NCBI RefSeq assembly: GCF_000471025.2
Contig: NZ_CP015840.1
Location: 124,001-188,000, forward strand
Reading direction: 5' to 3'
DNA length: 64,000 bases
From: Chlamydia gallinacea 08-1274/3
GTDB lineage: Bacteria; Chlamydiota; Chlamydiia; Chlamydiales; Chlamydiaceae
The position numbers and the translations under genes are program-made. The notes beneath the pieces are model-generated. The model ran no database searches and was not told the DNA's origin. It saw nothing but the letters and a program-made list of their open reading frames with translations. The first letter of the stretch is position 1; the number at the start of each line of letters is the position of its first letter. Shown here piece by piece: positions 27,010 through 35,946 of this stretch.

Positions 27010-29020
27010 TTTCACTTAAATAATCAGAGAAATCCCATTTTTCTAGGTCATACTCGAAAAACTGCTTTAAGTTACTTAAATTTTGTCTGTTTTTTCTTAA
27101 ACAATTTACAAATTTACTTAACAGTTCAATATGTTGGACAAAAACCAAACGATCTCTAGCAACTAAAGTAGGGGTAAGAATTTTAACTAAAAGCAATTTT
27201 AATTTATGCTCATCCCAGTCATTCCCATTAGAGAAGAAAGAAAATCCGGCTATGAATACGGAAGCATAATCTAATCCATCCTTAGATATAACTAGGAGGT
27301 TATTAGGATTAATAAGCTCTATTAACTTAAAAACTGTAAGATATGCCACCATATGGAGTAAGAGAAGCTTATCTTTTTTAAAGAGAATTTTTTTCTTAGA
27401 AAATAGGGTGTCCTTTAATATGTCTAAACTATAATCAAGAAACTGATGCATATCCTCTTGAACTATTTTGGGAATAGAGAATAGTGATAAAGAACCTGAA
27501 TTATGGAATTCTTCTTTTAATGTAGAGAAAATTTCAAAAAAGGTTTCTTGCTCTCCATGAATATTTTCTAAACTTTTTAACAATTCTTCCGGCTCAGGGA
27601 ATGAAAATACATAAGTGCGAGAAATTCCCTCTATACTTTCCTCTATAACACGACTGCGTGCGCGATCTTTTCGAGATGTACGGTTTTGAATATTTAATAC
27701 TAATGTTGTCTCTTGGAGGTACTCCTTAGCAGTTAAGAAACCCAAAAACTCCTCATTACAAGTTGCATAAAGTATAGATCCCTGGGTTATTGGGCTAGGA
27801 GAACGAATAATACGTATTGATTTATCTCCTAGTTTTAGTGTTCCTTCCCAGCTAGGGAGCATTCCTAAAATAATAGGATCAAAAGCTATAGCACGTGGTT
27901 CTAACAACCTATCGATCGCTTTAAATAAAGGACCATTGGGATATTTAGATAAAAAGCGGTATAAATCGTCGTACATTTCCTTAATGTACTGACCAGATAA
28001 CAATGACTTTCTATTTTCTTCTTTGGGGTGTACTTGTATATGAAAATACAAATAGCGAGCAGCTTCTGTAAACATAAGCTTACTTTCAAATAGCCCATTA
28101 CTTAATGCAGAAACTAATTGATGTGACTGTTTTTCTATTAACTCTTCTTGAGTGGTTGTGCTACTTAAAGCCTTCCATGCTTGTCTAAGAAAATATAAGA
28201 AATCATGAAAATAGCTTATGTTATCCTTAGTAGGATTGTTTATTACTATAGTTTCTTTATACCTAGAGAAAAATAGAGCCATAACAGCATTATGTGTTTT
28301 CTCTACTGCTTCTATTTCTAAATTACTCAATGCGCTTTTATAAAAAATTCTCATCGGCATATCATTGGTAAATACCAAGGAAGAAACTATATGATGTACC
28401 TCTTCACTGTGCCATAAAACTGTTTTTATTAATGGATCACCTTCATATGCTGTTTCATGTAGCTTTCCCTGCTTACAGATAATCTGAGTGAGTGTATCCG
28501 TATAAAACCGTTTATTTTCCTCATCAGACATATAAAACAGCTCATACGAACGGTCTTGCTTCACCTCTACCAGGTTATTTAAAAATCTTTCCTCACTTGA
28601 TTCATTTACTTCTGGCCTTGAAGTCTCATCACTAGTATGTTCATCAACAAGTTTATGGCTAAGATCTTCTTGAGTCTTACTATAAACCTTATTCAATTCA
28701 GAATAATCATGAACTAAACTTTGGTAAAGGTGCTGTTCTCTGTTTTCCAAAAATGAAAATACATTTTGAACACCAGAAATAAGAAAATGAGATTCTTGCA
28801 AAGCTTTATTAGCTTCACTTCTAGGTAGATCTCCCGCTCTCTTAAGATAACTCTCTATATTCTTAAGAGATTGCTTCATCTGATCAATATTACTACCCTT
28901 GCCTAAAGTAATACTATTTTGCGAATGAGAAATATGCGTGGGTAGGGAGCTATAAGAAATCTTTTTTAGTCTTTCCAAATGCTCTAGTGCTGTCTCGAAA
29001 TTATAATTAGATTTTCTCAT
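26978..29020 (-). CDS. Large chlamydial hypothetical protein (CT837 position)
   Basis: A 680-residue protein without signal peptide or membrane segments and with no family I recognise. The first ~130 residues are helical and charged with coiled-coil character (SNIDQMKQSLKNIESYLKRA). The middle and C-terminal parts look like a compact mixed domain with many aromatic and Leu residues. The ATG at 29018-29020 (MRKSNYNFETALEHLE) follows a minus-strand purine stretch. Its 3' end overlaps lptG by 32 bp. Upstream, 29021-29233 is very AT-rich and shows no gene. Confidence 0.8.
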   Translation of the reverse strand: MRKSNYNFETALEHLERLKKISYSSLPTHISHSQNSITLGKGSNIDQMKQSLKNIESYLKRAGDLPRSEANKALQESHFLISGVQNVFSFLENREQHLYQSLVHDYSELNKVYSKTQEDLSHKLVDEHTSDETSRPEVNESSEERFLNNLVEVKQDRSYELFYMSDEENKRFYTDTLTQIICKQGKLHETAYEGDPLIKTVLWHSEEVHHIVSSLVFTNDMPMRIFYKSALSNLEIEAVEKTHNAVMALFFSRYKETIVINNPTKDNISYFHDFLYFLRQAWKALSSTTTQEELIEKQSHQLVSALSNGLFESKLMFTEAARYLYFHIQVHPKEENRKSLLSGQYIKEMYDDLYRFLSKYPNGPLFKAIDRLLEPRAIAFDPIILGMLPSWEGTLKLGDKSIRIIRSPSPITQGSILYATCNEEFLGFLTAKEYLQETTLVLNIQNRTSRKDRARSRVIEESIEGISRTYVFSFPEPEELLKSLENIHGEQETFFEIFSTLKEEFHNSGSLSLFSIPKIVQEDMHQFLDYSLDILKDTLFSKKKILFKKDKLLLLHMVAYLTVFKLIELINPNNLLVISKDGLDYASVFIAGFSFFSNGNDWDEHKLKLLLVKILTPTLVARDRLVFVQHIELLSKFVNCLRKNRQNLSNLKQFFEYDLEKWDFSDYLSEITEVSHKQDQ

Positions 29021-29233
29021 AGTTCCTCAAAAAGGATCAAAAAACTAAATTAATTATCACTCGATCGTTTTTATAATTTATTACAAAAATAAATTAACAA
29101 TCAATTCATTTTAAAACAAAAAAGCAATTAAAAACTTAAATTAAGCAAGTTAAAAAACAAAAAAAAAGAAAAGAAATAAAAAGAAGGGAATAACTTTTAG
29201 ACGTAAACTTAAACCACTGATTTATAAAAGAAA

Positions 29234-29318
29234 CGGAAGAAGAGGGATTCGAACCCCCGGACCCTTTCAGGCCTCCTGTTTTCAAGACAGGTGCATTAAA
29301 CCGCTCTGCCATTCTTCC
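29234..29318 (-). tRNA. tRNA-Ser (UGA anticodon)
   Basis: An 85-nt cloverleaf with a long variable arm. Acceptor GGAAGAA pairs with TTCTTCC, discriminator G, anticodon loop CTTGAAA with TGA, T loop GGTTCGAATCC. CCA is not encoded. The 5' end directly abuts the pheS stop codon (29319-29321), so this tRNA is probably processed out of the infC-pheS transcript. Confidence 0.95.
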
Positions 29319-30344
29319 TTAAGAAAATTGCTGTAAAAACCTGAGATCATTTTCACAAAACAAACGAATATCAGAAATACCGTGTTTTAACATGGCTAAT
29401 CTTTCAATCCCCATACCAACAGCATAACCTGAATACTTTTCTGGATCTACCCCAGTGTTACGTAGAACCTCAGGATGTATCATACCAGCACCGGCTACTT
29501 CTAACCAACCACTATGTTTGCATAAAGAACATCCCTTGCTCTGACACTCACAAGAAACATCTACCTCTATACCCGGTTCCACAAAAGGAAAATAACTATG
29601 TCGCAGACGCAATTCTACTTTCCTTTCAAAAAAAGCGGGGTAAAACTCCGTAAGCATGGCTGTCAAGTCAGAAAGAGTTACATGACAATCAAGATAAAAC
29701 GCTTCTACCTGATGAAAAATGACATGAGACCGCGATGAAACATCTTCATTACGAAAGCACAGGCCGGGAGCGACAACTTTTATAGGTGGCTTTTGTTTCT
29801 TGAGTTCATGAACTTGCACATTAGAAGTGTGTGTACGTAATAGTGTAGCAGGATCCAAATAAAATGTATCGTGCATCTGGCGCGCAGGATGATCTTCCTC
29901 AAAATTAAGCAATGAAAAATTATTTTCTTCACTTTCAATATGAGGAGCTTCTCGAACACAGAATCCTAGACACACAAAGATATCGACAATATCATCTAAG
30001 ACTTTCTTAATAACATGCCTGCCACCTGAACAAAAAGGCTCTCCCGGTAGAGTTACATCTATTTTGTCTTTTAAAAACCCTTCACGTTCTTCAGAAAGAA
30101 GAATACTGTGACTTTTATTTTGAATTGACTCTTCAATATAAGTCTTACAAGCATTTATAGAAGCGCCTAATTGTGCTTTTCCTTCTATAGGACAATCGCG
30201 TAACTTTTCAGCAAAACCTCGAAAAACTCCTTTCTTCCCTAAATAACGTACTTTAAGATCGAAAAGATCTTTCGAAGAGTGTACTTGATCTAATTCAGTA
30301 CAAAATTGCTGCTTAGTAGCTGCAAGCTCCTCTTGAATTGTCAT
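29319..30344 (-). CDS. pheS: Phenylalanyl-tRNA synthetase alpha subunit
   Basis: Catalytic alpha subunit of the (alpha-beta)2 class II enzyme, 341 residues. Motif 2 ([20 protein letters not shown], with the start of [11 protein letters not shown] before it) and motif 3 ([18 protein letters not shown]) are intact. An N-terminal coiled coil (about 1-90) is the tRNA-binding arm. pheT is not adjacent, unlike in many bacteria. It follows rplT by 12 bp and runs straight into tRNA-Ser. Confidence 0.97.
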   Translation of the reverse strand: MTIQEELAATKQQFCTELDQVHSSKDLFDLKVRYLGKKGVFRGFAEKLRDCPIEGKAQLGASINACKTYIEESIQNKSHSILLSEEREGFLKDKIDVTLPGEPFCSGGRHVIKKVLDDIVDIFVCLGFCVREAPHIESEENNFSLLNFEEDHPARQMHDTFYLDPATLLRTHTSNVQVHELKKQKPPIKVVAPGLCFRNEDVSSRSHVIFHQVEAFYLDCHVTLSDLTAMLTEFYPAFFERKVELRLRHSYFPFVEPGIEVDVSCECQSKGCSLCKHSGWLEVAGAGMIHPEVLRNTGVDPEKYSGYAVGMGIERLAMLKHGISDIRLFCENDLRFLQQFS

Positions 30345-30356
30345 GAGACTTCTCTC

Positions 30357-30722
30357 CTAAACAGCCGTCTCTAAAGCTTTTTTAGCTTGATTTGCTACTT
30401 CAGCAAAACCCTGAGGATTATGAATAGCCATTTCTGAGAGCATTTTTCTATTTAAGCTTACCCCTGCATACTTTAAGCCGCAAATTAAACGGCTATAAGA
30501 TAAACCATGAATTCTTGCTGCTACATTTAGACGGACTATCCAAAGACTACGAAAATCGCCTTTACGATCCTTCCTATGCATATAATTGAAGGCCATGGCT
30601 CTCATTACAGAAGATTTACTCTGACGAAAGTGCCCCCTTCTATCTCCCCAAAAACCTTTAGCCTGTTTTAATATACGCTTACGACGACGTCTAGAGGCTA
30701 CTGAACCTGTTGCTCTTACCAT
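30357..30722 (-). CDS. rplT: 50S ribosomal protein L20
   Basis: A 121-residue basic protein; the N-terminal arm ASRRRRKRILKQAKGFWGDR and the globular RLNVAARIHGLSYSRLICGL are L20 signatures. Member of the infC-rpmI-rplT operon, in which L20 represses its own mRNA in other bacteria. No such leader structure could be confirmed here. Confidence 0.98.
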   Translation of the reverse strand: MVRATGSVASRRRRKRILKQAKGFWGDRRGHFRQSKSSVMRAMAFNYMHRKDRKGDFRSLWIVRLNVAARIHGLSYSRLICGLKYAGVSLNRKMLSEMAIHNPQGFAEVANQAKKALETAV

Positions 30723-30737
30723 AATAAATCCTTTACG

Positions 30738-30932
30738 TTAAACAAGCATCATACGCTTATACGTACCTAACTGTCCCTTATCTACTAAGGGGTGCTTAGA
30801 TAGATTACGTTTTTCTTGTGAAGACTTCTTTGACAGCTTGTGTCTTTTCCCTGGGCGACATCTCTTTAATTGACCTGAACCGGTCAGTTTAAAACGCGCC
30901 GCAACAGACCTATTGCTTTTCATCTTGGGCAT
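30738..30932 (-). CDS. rpmI: 50S ribosomal protein L35
   Basis: A 64-residue basic protein with the L35 pattern [20 protein letters not shown] and [14 protein letters not shown]. Its start overlaps the infC coding end by 23 bp, and its ribosome site (GCAGGAAA) lies inside infC, implying translational coupling. The gap to rplT is 15 bp. Confidence 0.97.
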   Translation of the reverse strand: MPKMKSNRSVAARFKLTGSGQLKRCRPGKRHKLSKKSSQEKRNLSKHPLVDKGQLGTYKRMMLV

Positions 30933-31470
30933 GTAATTTTTCCTGCTTTTTTTTGGTTTTCACTGTTCCGGGAGCTACAATACAGATTAAAGAACGACCA
31001 TTTAATTTAGGTTCCGATTCTATGAATCCAACATCTTCTAATCCCTGACTCATTTTTTGTACAACCTTGTGCCCGTGTTCGGGATACGCGAGTTCACGAC
31101 CTCGAAACATACAGGTGATCTTTACTTTGTTCCCTTTTTCTATAAAAGTTCGTGCTTGCTTTAATTTAGTAAAGAAATCGTTATCATCAATATTAGGTTT
31201 TAGCTTGATTTCTTTAATACGTACCTGATGCTGAGCCTTTTTACTCCCTTTTTCCTTTTTCGTTACATCATAGCGGTACTTACCGTAATCCATAATCTTA
31301 CATACGGGAGGCTCGCTATTAGAAGCAACTTCCACGAGGTCTAAACCCGCTTCTCGGGCTAAATCTAAAGCCTCTTTAAGACTTAATATGCCTAACTGTT
31401 CGCCACCAGAACCTATTAGGCGAACTCTAGGTGTCCGTATTTGTCTATTAATTTTTAAATTTAATACCAC
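30910..31470 (-). CDS. infC: Translation initiation factor IF-3
   Basis: Binds the 30S subunit and proofreads start-codon selection. The 186 residues hold the N-domain ([20 protein letters not shown], then [16 protein letters not shown]) and the C-domain ([32 protein letters not shown]). The start is GTG at 31468-31470; a non-ATG start is common for infC and allows self-regulation in E. coli (AUU there). The C-terminus is Lys-rich. First gene of the infC-rpmI-rplT-pheS-tRNA-Ser unit. Confidence 0.96.
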   Translation of the reverse strand: MVLNLKINRQIRTPRVRLIGSGGEQLGILSLKEALDLAREAGLDLVEVASNSEPPVCKIMDYGKYRYDVTKKEKGSKKAQHQVRIKEIKLKPNIDDNDFFTKLKQARTFIEKGNKVKITCMFRGRELAYPEHGHKVVQKMSQGLEDVGFIESEPKLNGRSLICIVAPGTVKTKKKQEKLHAQDEKQ

Positions 31471-31688
31471 ACTCTATCCCGATTACTCGTTAATATGACC
31501 CTACAATGATCAGAATCCGGTACTCATCTTTTGAGAAGCTTTATGGGAATAGCCCCAACTCACCCAGACAAGCAAGCATAAGATCTTAGGGAATCTTCAA
31601 AAGAAAAGCAATTGAAATCCTAACTGTCCAAAATTTGTCTATTCTATTTCTCACCCAGAGTTGAGGTAAATCATCTTTTGATTAAAAA

Positions 31689-31717
31689 ATTATTGTACAT
31701 TGAAGTCTCTATATCAA
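31689..31717 (-). promoter_or_regulatory. Candidate infC promoter with long leader
   Basis: On the minus strand, TTGATA (31712-31717), 17-bp spacer, AATAAT (31689-31694). It would give a leader of about 210 bases before infC, enough for L20-type autoregulation. I see no convincing stem or terminator in that leader. The rest of 31471-31902 is AT-rich and otherwise empty. Confidence 0.3.
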
Positions 31718-31902
31718 TATCAGTATAAATGTATTATAACACACTAATAATCATAATTTTTATTGCGATGAAAACTTTCTTAACTATAGAATGGTTTCTT
31801 TAATGTCTTCGCACCTTTGGCTACGCTAAGTAATAGCAAGCTGATAGGGGCACTTTATAGTTTATCAAAAGAACTGTTTATTTACTTGTTTGGTGTGTCC
31901 CC

Positions 31903-32400
31903 ATGCCTACGTTAGCTCCGGCGTCTTCAAAGGCTTGCATTAAGCTCCCTCGTCCTCTCCCCAAAAGGAAAATGCGAGAAGTCGTACTGCAAATATTATA
32001 CGCTTTGAGTATAGATTCTACATTAGAAGAAGCTGTCCTGGTCCCTCTAGTCATGTCTGAAACTGCGATAACGCAAAAGCATGTCCTTCTTGCTTTAAAC
32101 ATCTCTAAAGAAATCCTTGCCAAAGCACCAGAATTCGACACATTAATTTCTCAAACCATTAAAACAACTTCGTTTAGTAAATTAGCTTTAATAGAAAAAA
32201 ACGTGTTACGTTTAACACTATTCGAACATTTTTATAATGATCAACCCATTAATTCTGCTATTTTAATTACTGAAGCCACTCGACTCATCAAAAAATTTAG
32301 CTATATAGAAGCCTGCTCTCTTATTTATGCAGTATTAAATGACATTTTTCGTTTATCCCTACCTACTATAGAAAATCCAGAAAGGCTAATATGTGGTTAA
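31903..32400 (+). CDS. nusB: Transcription antitermination factor NusB
   Basis: All-helical RNA-binding protein that, with NusE/S10, binds boxA during rRNA antitermination. The 165 residues start with about 22 basic, probably flexible residues, then the NusB core begins at KRKMREVVLQILYAL. The C-terminal helices include LIEKNVLRLTLFEHFY and INSAILITEATRLIKKFSY, which match NusB. The chosen ATG is the first in the frame (an in-frame stop lies upstream) and lacks a clear ribosome site. Gap to murB is 39 bp. Confidence 0.9.
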   Translation: MPTLAPASSKACIKLPRPLPKRKMREVVLQILYALSIDSTLEEAVLVPLVMSETAITQKHVLLALNISKEILAKAPEFDTLISQTIKTTSFSKLALIEKNVLRLTLFEHFYNDQPINSAILITEATRLIKKFSYIEACSLIYAVLNDIFRLSLPTIENPERLICG

Positions 32401-32439
32401 TCTATTGATTTTAATTTATATCCTGTCTTAAGCACTTCA

Positions 32440-33345
32440 ATGAGAACACACGACGTGAAAAAATCTACTATTATGCAATTTCCCTTTTTTGTGCGTCGTG
32501 GTGTTTGGTTAAGCAAATACTCCACGTTTCGCATTGGAGGACCAGCAAATTACTTTAAAGAAATTCAATCTGTAAGTGAAGCTCAAGAAGTAATTCGTTT
32601 CCTTTATAGTCATAATTATCCCTTTGTCATTATAGGCAAAGGATCAAACTGTTTATTTGATGACAAAGGGTTCGATGGTTTTATCCTGTTTAATAATATC
32701 CAAGGCAAAGAATTTCTTTCTGAAACCACTGTGAAGGTATATTCTGGTATGTCTTTTTCCTATCTTGGGAAAACTCTTTCCTCCTGTAGGTACTCCGGCC
32801 TAGAATTTGCTTTAGGTATTCCTGGATCTGTCGGTGGTGCAGTATTCATGAATGCAGGTGTAGGGGAACAAGATGTTGCTTCAGTTATTGAAAGTGTTGA
32901 GGCTATTGATTCTCAAGGAAACATCATTTCCTATACAGCAGACCAACTTGATTTTAGCTACCGCTCCTCACGATTTCACTACTGCAAAGAATTTATTTTA
33001 TCCGCTACCTTTAGGGTCACTCGAAATTCGTCTGCCTTGCAAATAGCAAAACAACTATTACAGCATCGGCTCGCATCTCAACCATATCAACTACCCTCTG
33101 CAGGCTGTATCTTCCGTAATCCAGAAGGAAATTCTGCAGGAAAATTAATTGATGAAGCAGGTTTTAAAGGCTTTTCCTTTGGAGACGCCCAAATCTCACC
33201 TAAACATGCCAACTTTATTGTAAACACAGGTCGAGCTACTGCTTACGAGGTGAAACAACTGATTCAAATTGTACAAAATAAATTACAATCTCAAGGAATC
33301 AATTTAGAAAAAGAAATTCGTATTATTCCCTATCGTCTTCCTTAA
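32440..33345 (+). CDS. murB: UDP-N-acetylenolpyruvoylglucosamine reductase
   Basis: FAD enzyme that makes UDP-MurNAc for peptidoglycan. The short type II MurB pattern is clear: [28 protein letters not shown] (FAD site), [20 protein letters not shown], and [20 protein letters not shown] containing the active-site region. The first ATG gives 301 residues; an internal ATG at 32473 gives 290 and would match the length I recall for other chlamydial MurB. Neither has a strong ribosome site. The stop overlaps the convergent methyltransferase by 4 bp. Confidence 0.95.
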   Translation: MRTHDVKKSTIMQFPFFVRRGVWLSKYSTFRIGGPANYFKEIQSVSEAQEVIRFLYSHNYPFVIIGKGSNCLFDDKGFDGFILFNNIQGKEFLSETTVKVYSGMSFSYLGKTLSSCRYSGLEFALGIPGSVGGAVFMNAGVGEQDVASVIESVEAIDSQGNIISYTADQLDFSYRSSRFHYCKEFILSATFRVTRNSSALQIAKQLLQHRLASQPYQLPSAGCIFRNPEGNSAGKLIDEAGFKGFSFGDAQISPKHANFIVNTGRATAYEVKQLIQIVQNKLQSQGINLEKEIRIIPYRLP

Positions 33346-33917
33346 AGAGAGCGAAATACTAATAATCGAGGAGCTTTATTCCTATTTATAACATAAAATG
33401 TCCCCACTTCCCATTTCTGGACATCGAGCTCCTTACCCAACGTTTCTAATGCGGTCATTTCCTTTTCTCCTTCTCTGTGCCCTGGGTAACATACTACGGT
33501 AATTACTCCCTGGTTTGCGACTAAAGTTAAAGCTTTTTGAATACTAGCGATGGTAGTTTCTTTTAGGGTAGTAATACACTTATCTCCGCGAGGAAGATAA
33601 CCTAAATTATAATGAAAAAGTCGCGCCCCCACTTCATTAATATATTCATGTGATTGTTTTTTAAATTCTATAGTTTTGTATTCTTCTTCTGATAATGATG
33701 CCGCACATAAGCACTTAGCCCTGTCCAGAGCTTCTTGTTGCACATCATAGGCAACAACTTTCCCCTTTCCTTGCAACAAGCGTGCTAGAAACAAACAATC
33801 CTGACCATTGCCACAAGTAGCATCAACAACACAATCTCCAGGAATAAGAATTTCTTGAAAAATTATATGGGCAAGGCGAACAACGTTACCTTGACATCTA
33901 CTTATTTCTCGAAACAT
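33342..33917 (-). CDS. SAM-dependent methyltransferase of the YtqB/MnmM family
   Basis: A 191-residue Rossmann methyltransferase. Motif I is [26 protein letters not shown] and [15 protein letters not shown] are the distinctive YtqB-family motifs. Bacillus YtqB was recently identified as MnmM, which completes the mnm5s2U wobble modification of tRNAs by methylating the nm5 group; older annotation calls the family rRNA methylase. A tRNA role here is inferred from the family. Neighbours tRNA-Val and trmB fit a tRNA context. CT830 position. Confidence 0.8.
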   Translation of the reverse strand: MFREISRCQGNVVRLAHIIFQEILIPGDCVVDATCGNGQDCLFLARLLQGKGKVVAYDVQQEALDRAKCLCAASLSEEEYKTIEFKKQSHEYINEVGARLFHYNLGYLPRGDKCITTLKETTIASIQKALTLVANQGVITVVCYPGHREGEKEMTALETLGKELDVQKWEVGTFYVINRNKAPRLLVFRSL

Positions 33918-33929
33918 ATAGAATGCCTA

Positions 33930-33958
33930 TTGCAAAGATACTCTTTTCTCAATAACAT
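33930..33958 (+). promoter_or_regulatory. Candidate promoter of tRNA-Val
   Basis: TTGCAA at 33930-33935, 17-bp spacer, TAACAT at 33953-33958, placing the start near 33965, about 12 bases before the mature tRNA. The tRNA is the only plus-strand gene nearby, so it needs its own promoter. Confidence 0.4.
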
Positions 33959-33976
33959 AGTAGTCTCAATACTATT

Positions 33977-34050
33977 GGGGTATTAGCTCAGTTGGTTAGA
34001 GCGTCACGTTGACATCGTGAAGGTCAGCTGTTCAAGTCAGCTATATCCCA
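33977..34050 (+). tRNA. tRNA-Val (GAC anticodon)
   Basis: A 74-nt cloverleaf: acceptor GGGGTAT/ATATCCC with one G-T pair, D arm AGCTCAGTTGGTTAGAGC, anticodon stem TCACG/CGTGA with loop TTGACAT (GAC), T loop GCTGTTCAAGTCAGC, discriminator A, CCA not encoded. The last 14 bases are also the antisense of the trmB 3' end (stop codon included). Confidence 0.95.
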
Positions 34051-34711
34051 AGTCTTTTACAAATTCTGTGTAGAAGATTTCTCGACCTTTGGATCTCCAT
34101 AACTTTTCAAACCAAGATCCTCCATAATCATTTACGGATTGATAATACGGCTCCTGGATTAAAGAAGTGAAATGGCGCTGCATCATATTTATAGCTTCAA
34201 TGAGATATGTTTTACTATCCGTAGCAAGAGCTAGGCTACCCTGATTTTGTAGCACTCTAAAAACATCCTGTAAAAACTCTGTTTGAAACAAACGATGCTT
34301 CCGATGACGCATCTTTGGCCAAGGATCGGGGAAATTTACTACAATACGTTGTAAACTCGCATCACCTACATAATAATGCAAAAATGTTTGCGCTGTACCA
34401 TGGACTATCCTTAAGTTATTTACTTGGAAATTTTTCATTTTTGACCAAATCTTCCTGACTCGATCAAATCGTTTTTCAACAGCAATCCAGTTTGTCTGTG
34501 GTGAGGACAGGGCTTGAGAAATTACCCAATCACCATTCCCAGAGCAAAGTTCACAAATCATCGGATGGGAATTTCCAAAAAAGTCATGCCATGAAGGCAT
34601 GAGAAAGTGCTTATGCTCAAAATAATACTCAGGAACATAAAGAACACAATCCTGAATCTTAGGACAACGTTCTTTCCACAGAAAAGGAAATTGTAAATCT
34701 CGAGGTTTCAT
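34037..34711 (-). CDS. trmB: tRNA (guanine-N7-)-methyltransferase
   Basis: Makes m7G46 in tRNA variable loops. The 224 residues carry the TrmB pattern: motif I region [17 protein letters not shown], the hallmark [19 protein letters not shown], and [18 protein letters not shown]. The final codons (Gly-Tyr-Ser-stop) lie inside the antisense tRNA-Val gene, so the tRNA sequence fixes the protein C-terminus. The ATG is at 34709-34711. A 175-bp gap separates it from nrdB; no clear terminator is visible there. Confidence 0.95.
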   Translation of the reverse strand: MKPRDLQFPFLWKERCPKIQDCVLYVPEYYFEHKHFLMPSWHDFFGNSHPMICELCSGNGDWVISQALSSPQTNWIAVEKRFDRVRKIWSKMKNFQVNNLRIVHGTAQTFLHYYVGDASLQRIVVNFPDPWPKMRHRKHRLFQTEFLQDVFRVLQNQGSLALATDSKTYLIEAINMMQRHFTSLIQEPYYQSVNDYGGSWFEKLWRSKGREIFYTEFVKDLGYS

Positions 34712-34886
34712 TAAACAAGATCTATACTGAATTTCAAGGAAGTCAGATTTTATCTCAAAGAATTATAAAACCTCGTTCAGTTTTTCTGTAAGCTTTTCTT
34801 ATCTAGGATAACTGCTCTAGAAAAAACATATTTTAGAAAACCCTAAAAATCGAAAAAAGAATTAGAAATACACGTTTAAATGCCCC

Positions 34887-35927
34887 TTACCAAAGCAAGC
34901 TTCCCGAAGTTTGGTATTCCGTAACACGAGTTTCAAAAAAGTTTTTTTCCTTATTCAAGTCTATAGTTTCACTCATCCAAGGGAAAGGGTTTTTTGAATT
35001 ATAAATAGGCTTCAAACCTATTCTTTCTAAACGACGATCAGCAATATGACGAACATAGTCAATAAACATGGAAGATTTTAATCCTAAAATCCCCCGAGGT
35101 AAACAATCCTGGGCATACTCAATTTCCAATTCCACAGCCCTTTGAATCAAATCAACAATTTCACGTTGTAATTCTTGTGTCCAGATTTCAGGATTTTCTT
35201 CTTTGATTCCGTTAATAAGATCAATACCAAAATTTAAATGGATGGTTTCATCTCTTAAAATATATTGGTATTGTTCTCCTATGCCCGTCATCTTATTCTG
35301 ACGATGGAAAGAAAGGATCATGACAAAACCACTATAGAAAAAGATCCCTTCCATAATGATATAATAACCCACTAAATTTTTAACAAACTTACGCAAGCCC
35401 TCAAGAGATTCTGTAGAAAAATTCGGGTTAAGTATATCTTCAGTTAAAGACATTTGAAAATCATCTTTTGCCTTAATACTTGCTCGTTCATTATACGCAT
35501 TGAATACTTCAGATTCTTCAAGCCCCAAAGACTCGCAAATATAAAGAAACGTATGTGTATGCACGGCTTCTTCAAAAGCTTGTCTCAACAAATACTGACG
35601 TGCTTCGGGATTCGTAATATGTTTAAAAATAGCTAAAACAATATTATTACCCACTAAGCTTTCTGCTGTACTGAAGAACCCTAGATTTAAAAGAATTACC
35701 CGACGCTCGTCCTCTGAAAGCTCCTCTGACTTCCATAAAGCAATATCTCTAGCCATAGGAACTTCAGTAGGTAGCCAATTATTTGCGCATCCATTTAAGT
35801 AGTGCTCCCAAGCCCACTTGTACTTAATAGGAACTAATTGATTAACATCTACCTGATTACAATTGACTAAACGTTTACTATCTAGCTGAACACGTTTCAA
35901 CTTCCCTTCAAAAACATCTGCTTCCAT
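34887..35927 (-). CDS. nrdB: Ribonucleotide reductase beta subunit, class Ic (Mn/Fe)
   Basis: R2 subunit that generates the radical for NrdA. The 346 residues match the chlamydial R2 length. Phe127 (HTHTFLYI) stands where other class I R2 proteins have the radical tyrosine, which defines class Ic with a Mn(IV)/Fe(III) cofactor. Metal ligands Glu89 (FFSTAES), Glu120 and His123 are visible, as is [10 protein letters not shown]. The start is the ATG at 35925-35927 with GAGGAAG upstream; an open 12-codon extension to 35963 would overlap nrdA and lacks support. It follows nrdA by 19 bp. Confidence 0.97.
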   Translation of the reverse strand: MEADVFEGKLKRVQLDSKRLVNCNQVDVNQLVPIKYKWAWEHYLNGCANNWLPTEVPMARDIALWKSEELSEDERRVILLNLGFFSTAESLVGNNIVLAIFKHITNPEARQYLLRQAFEEAVHTHTFLYICESLGLEESEVFNAYNERASIKAKDDFQMSLTEDILNPNFSTESLEGLRKFVKNLVGYYIIMEGIFFYSGFVMILSFHRQNKMTGIGEQYQYILRDETIHLNFGIDLINGIKEENPEIWTQELQREIVDLIQRAVELEIEYAQDCLPRGILGLKSSMFIDYVRHIADRRLERIGLKPIYNSKNPFPWMSETIDLNKEKNFFETRVTEYQTSGSLLW

Positions 35928-35946
35928 AATTCTTCCTCTTTTTTCG

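Noticed and set aside
31471-31688. L20-type autoregulatory leader of infC
   Set aside because: Length would allow it, but I could not find convincing pairing or a pseudoknot by eye.
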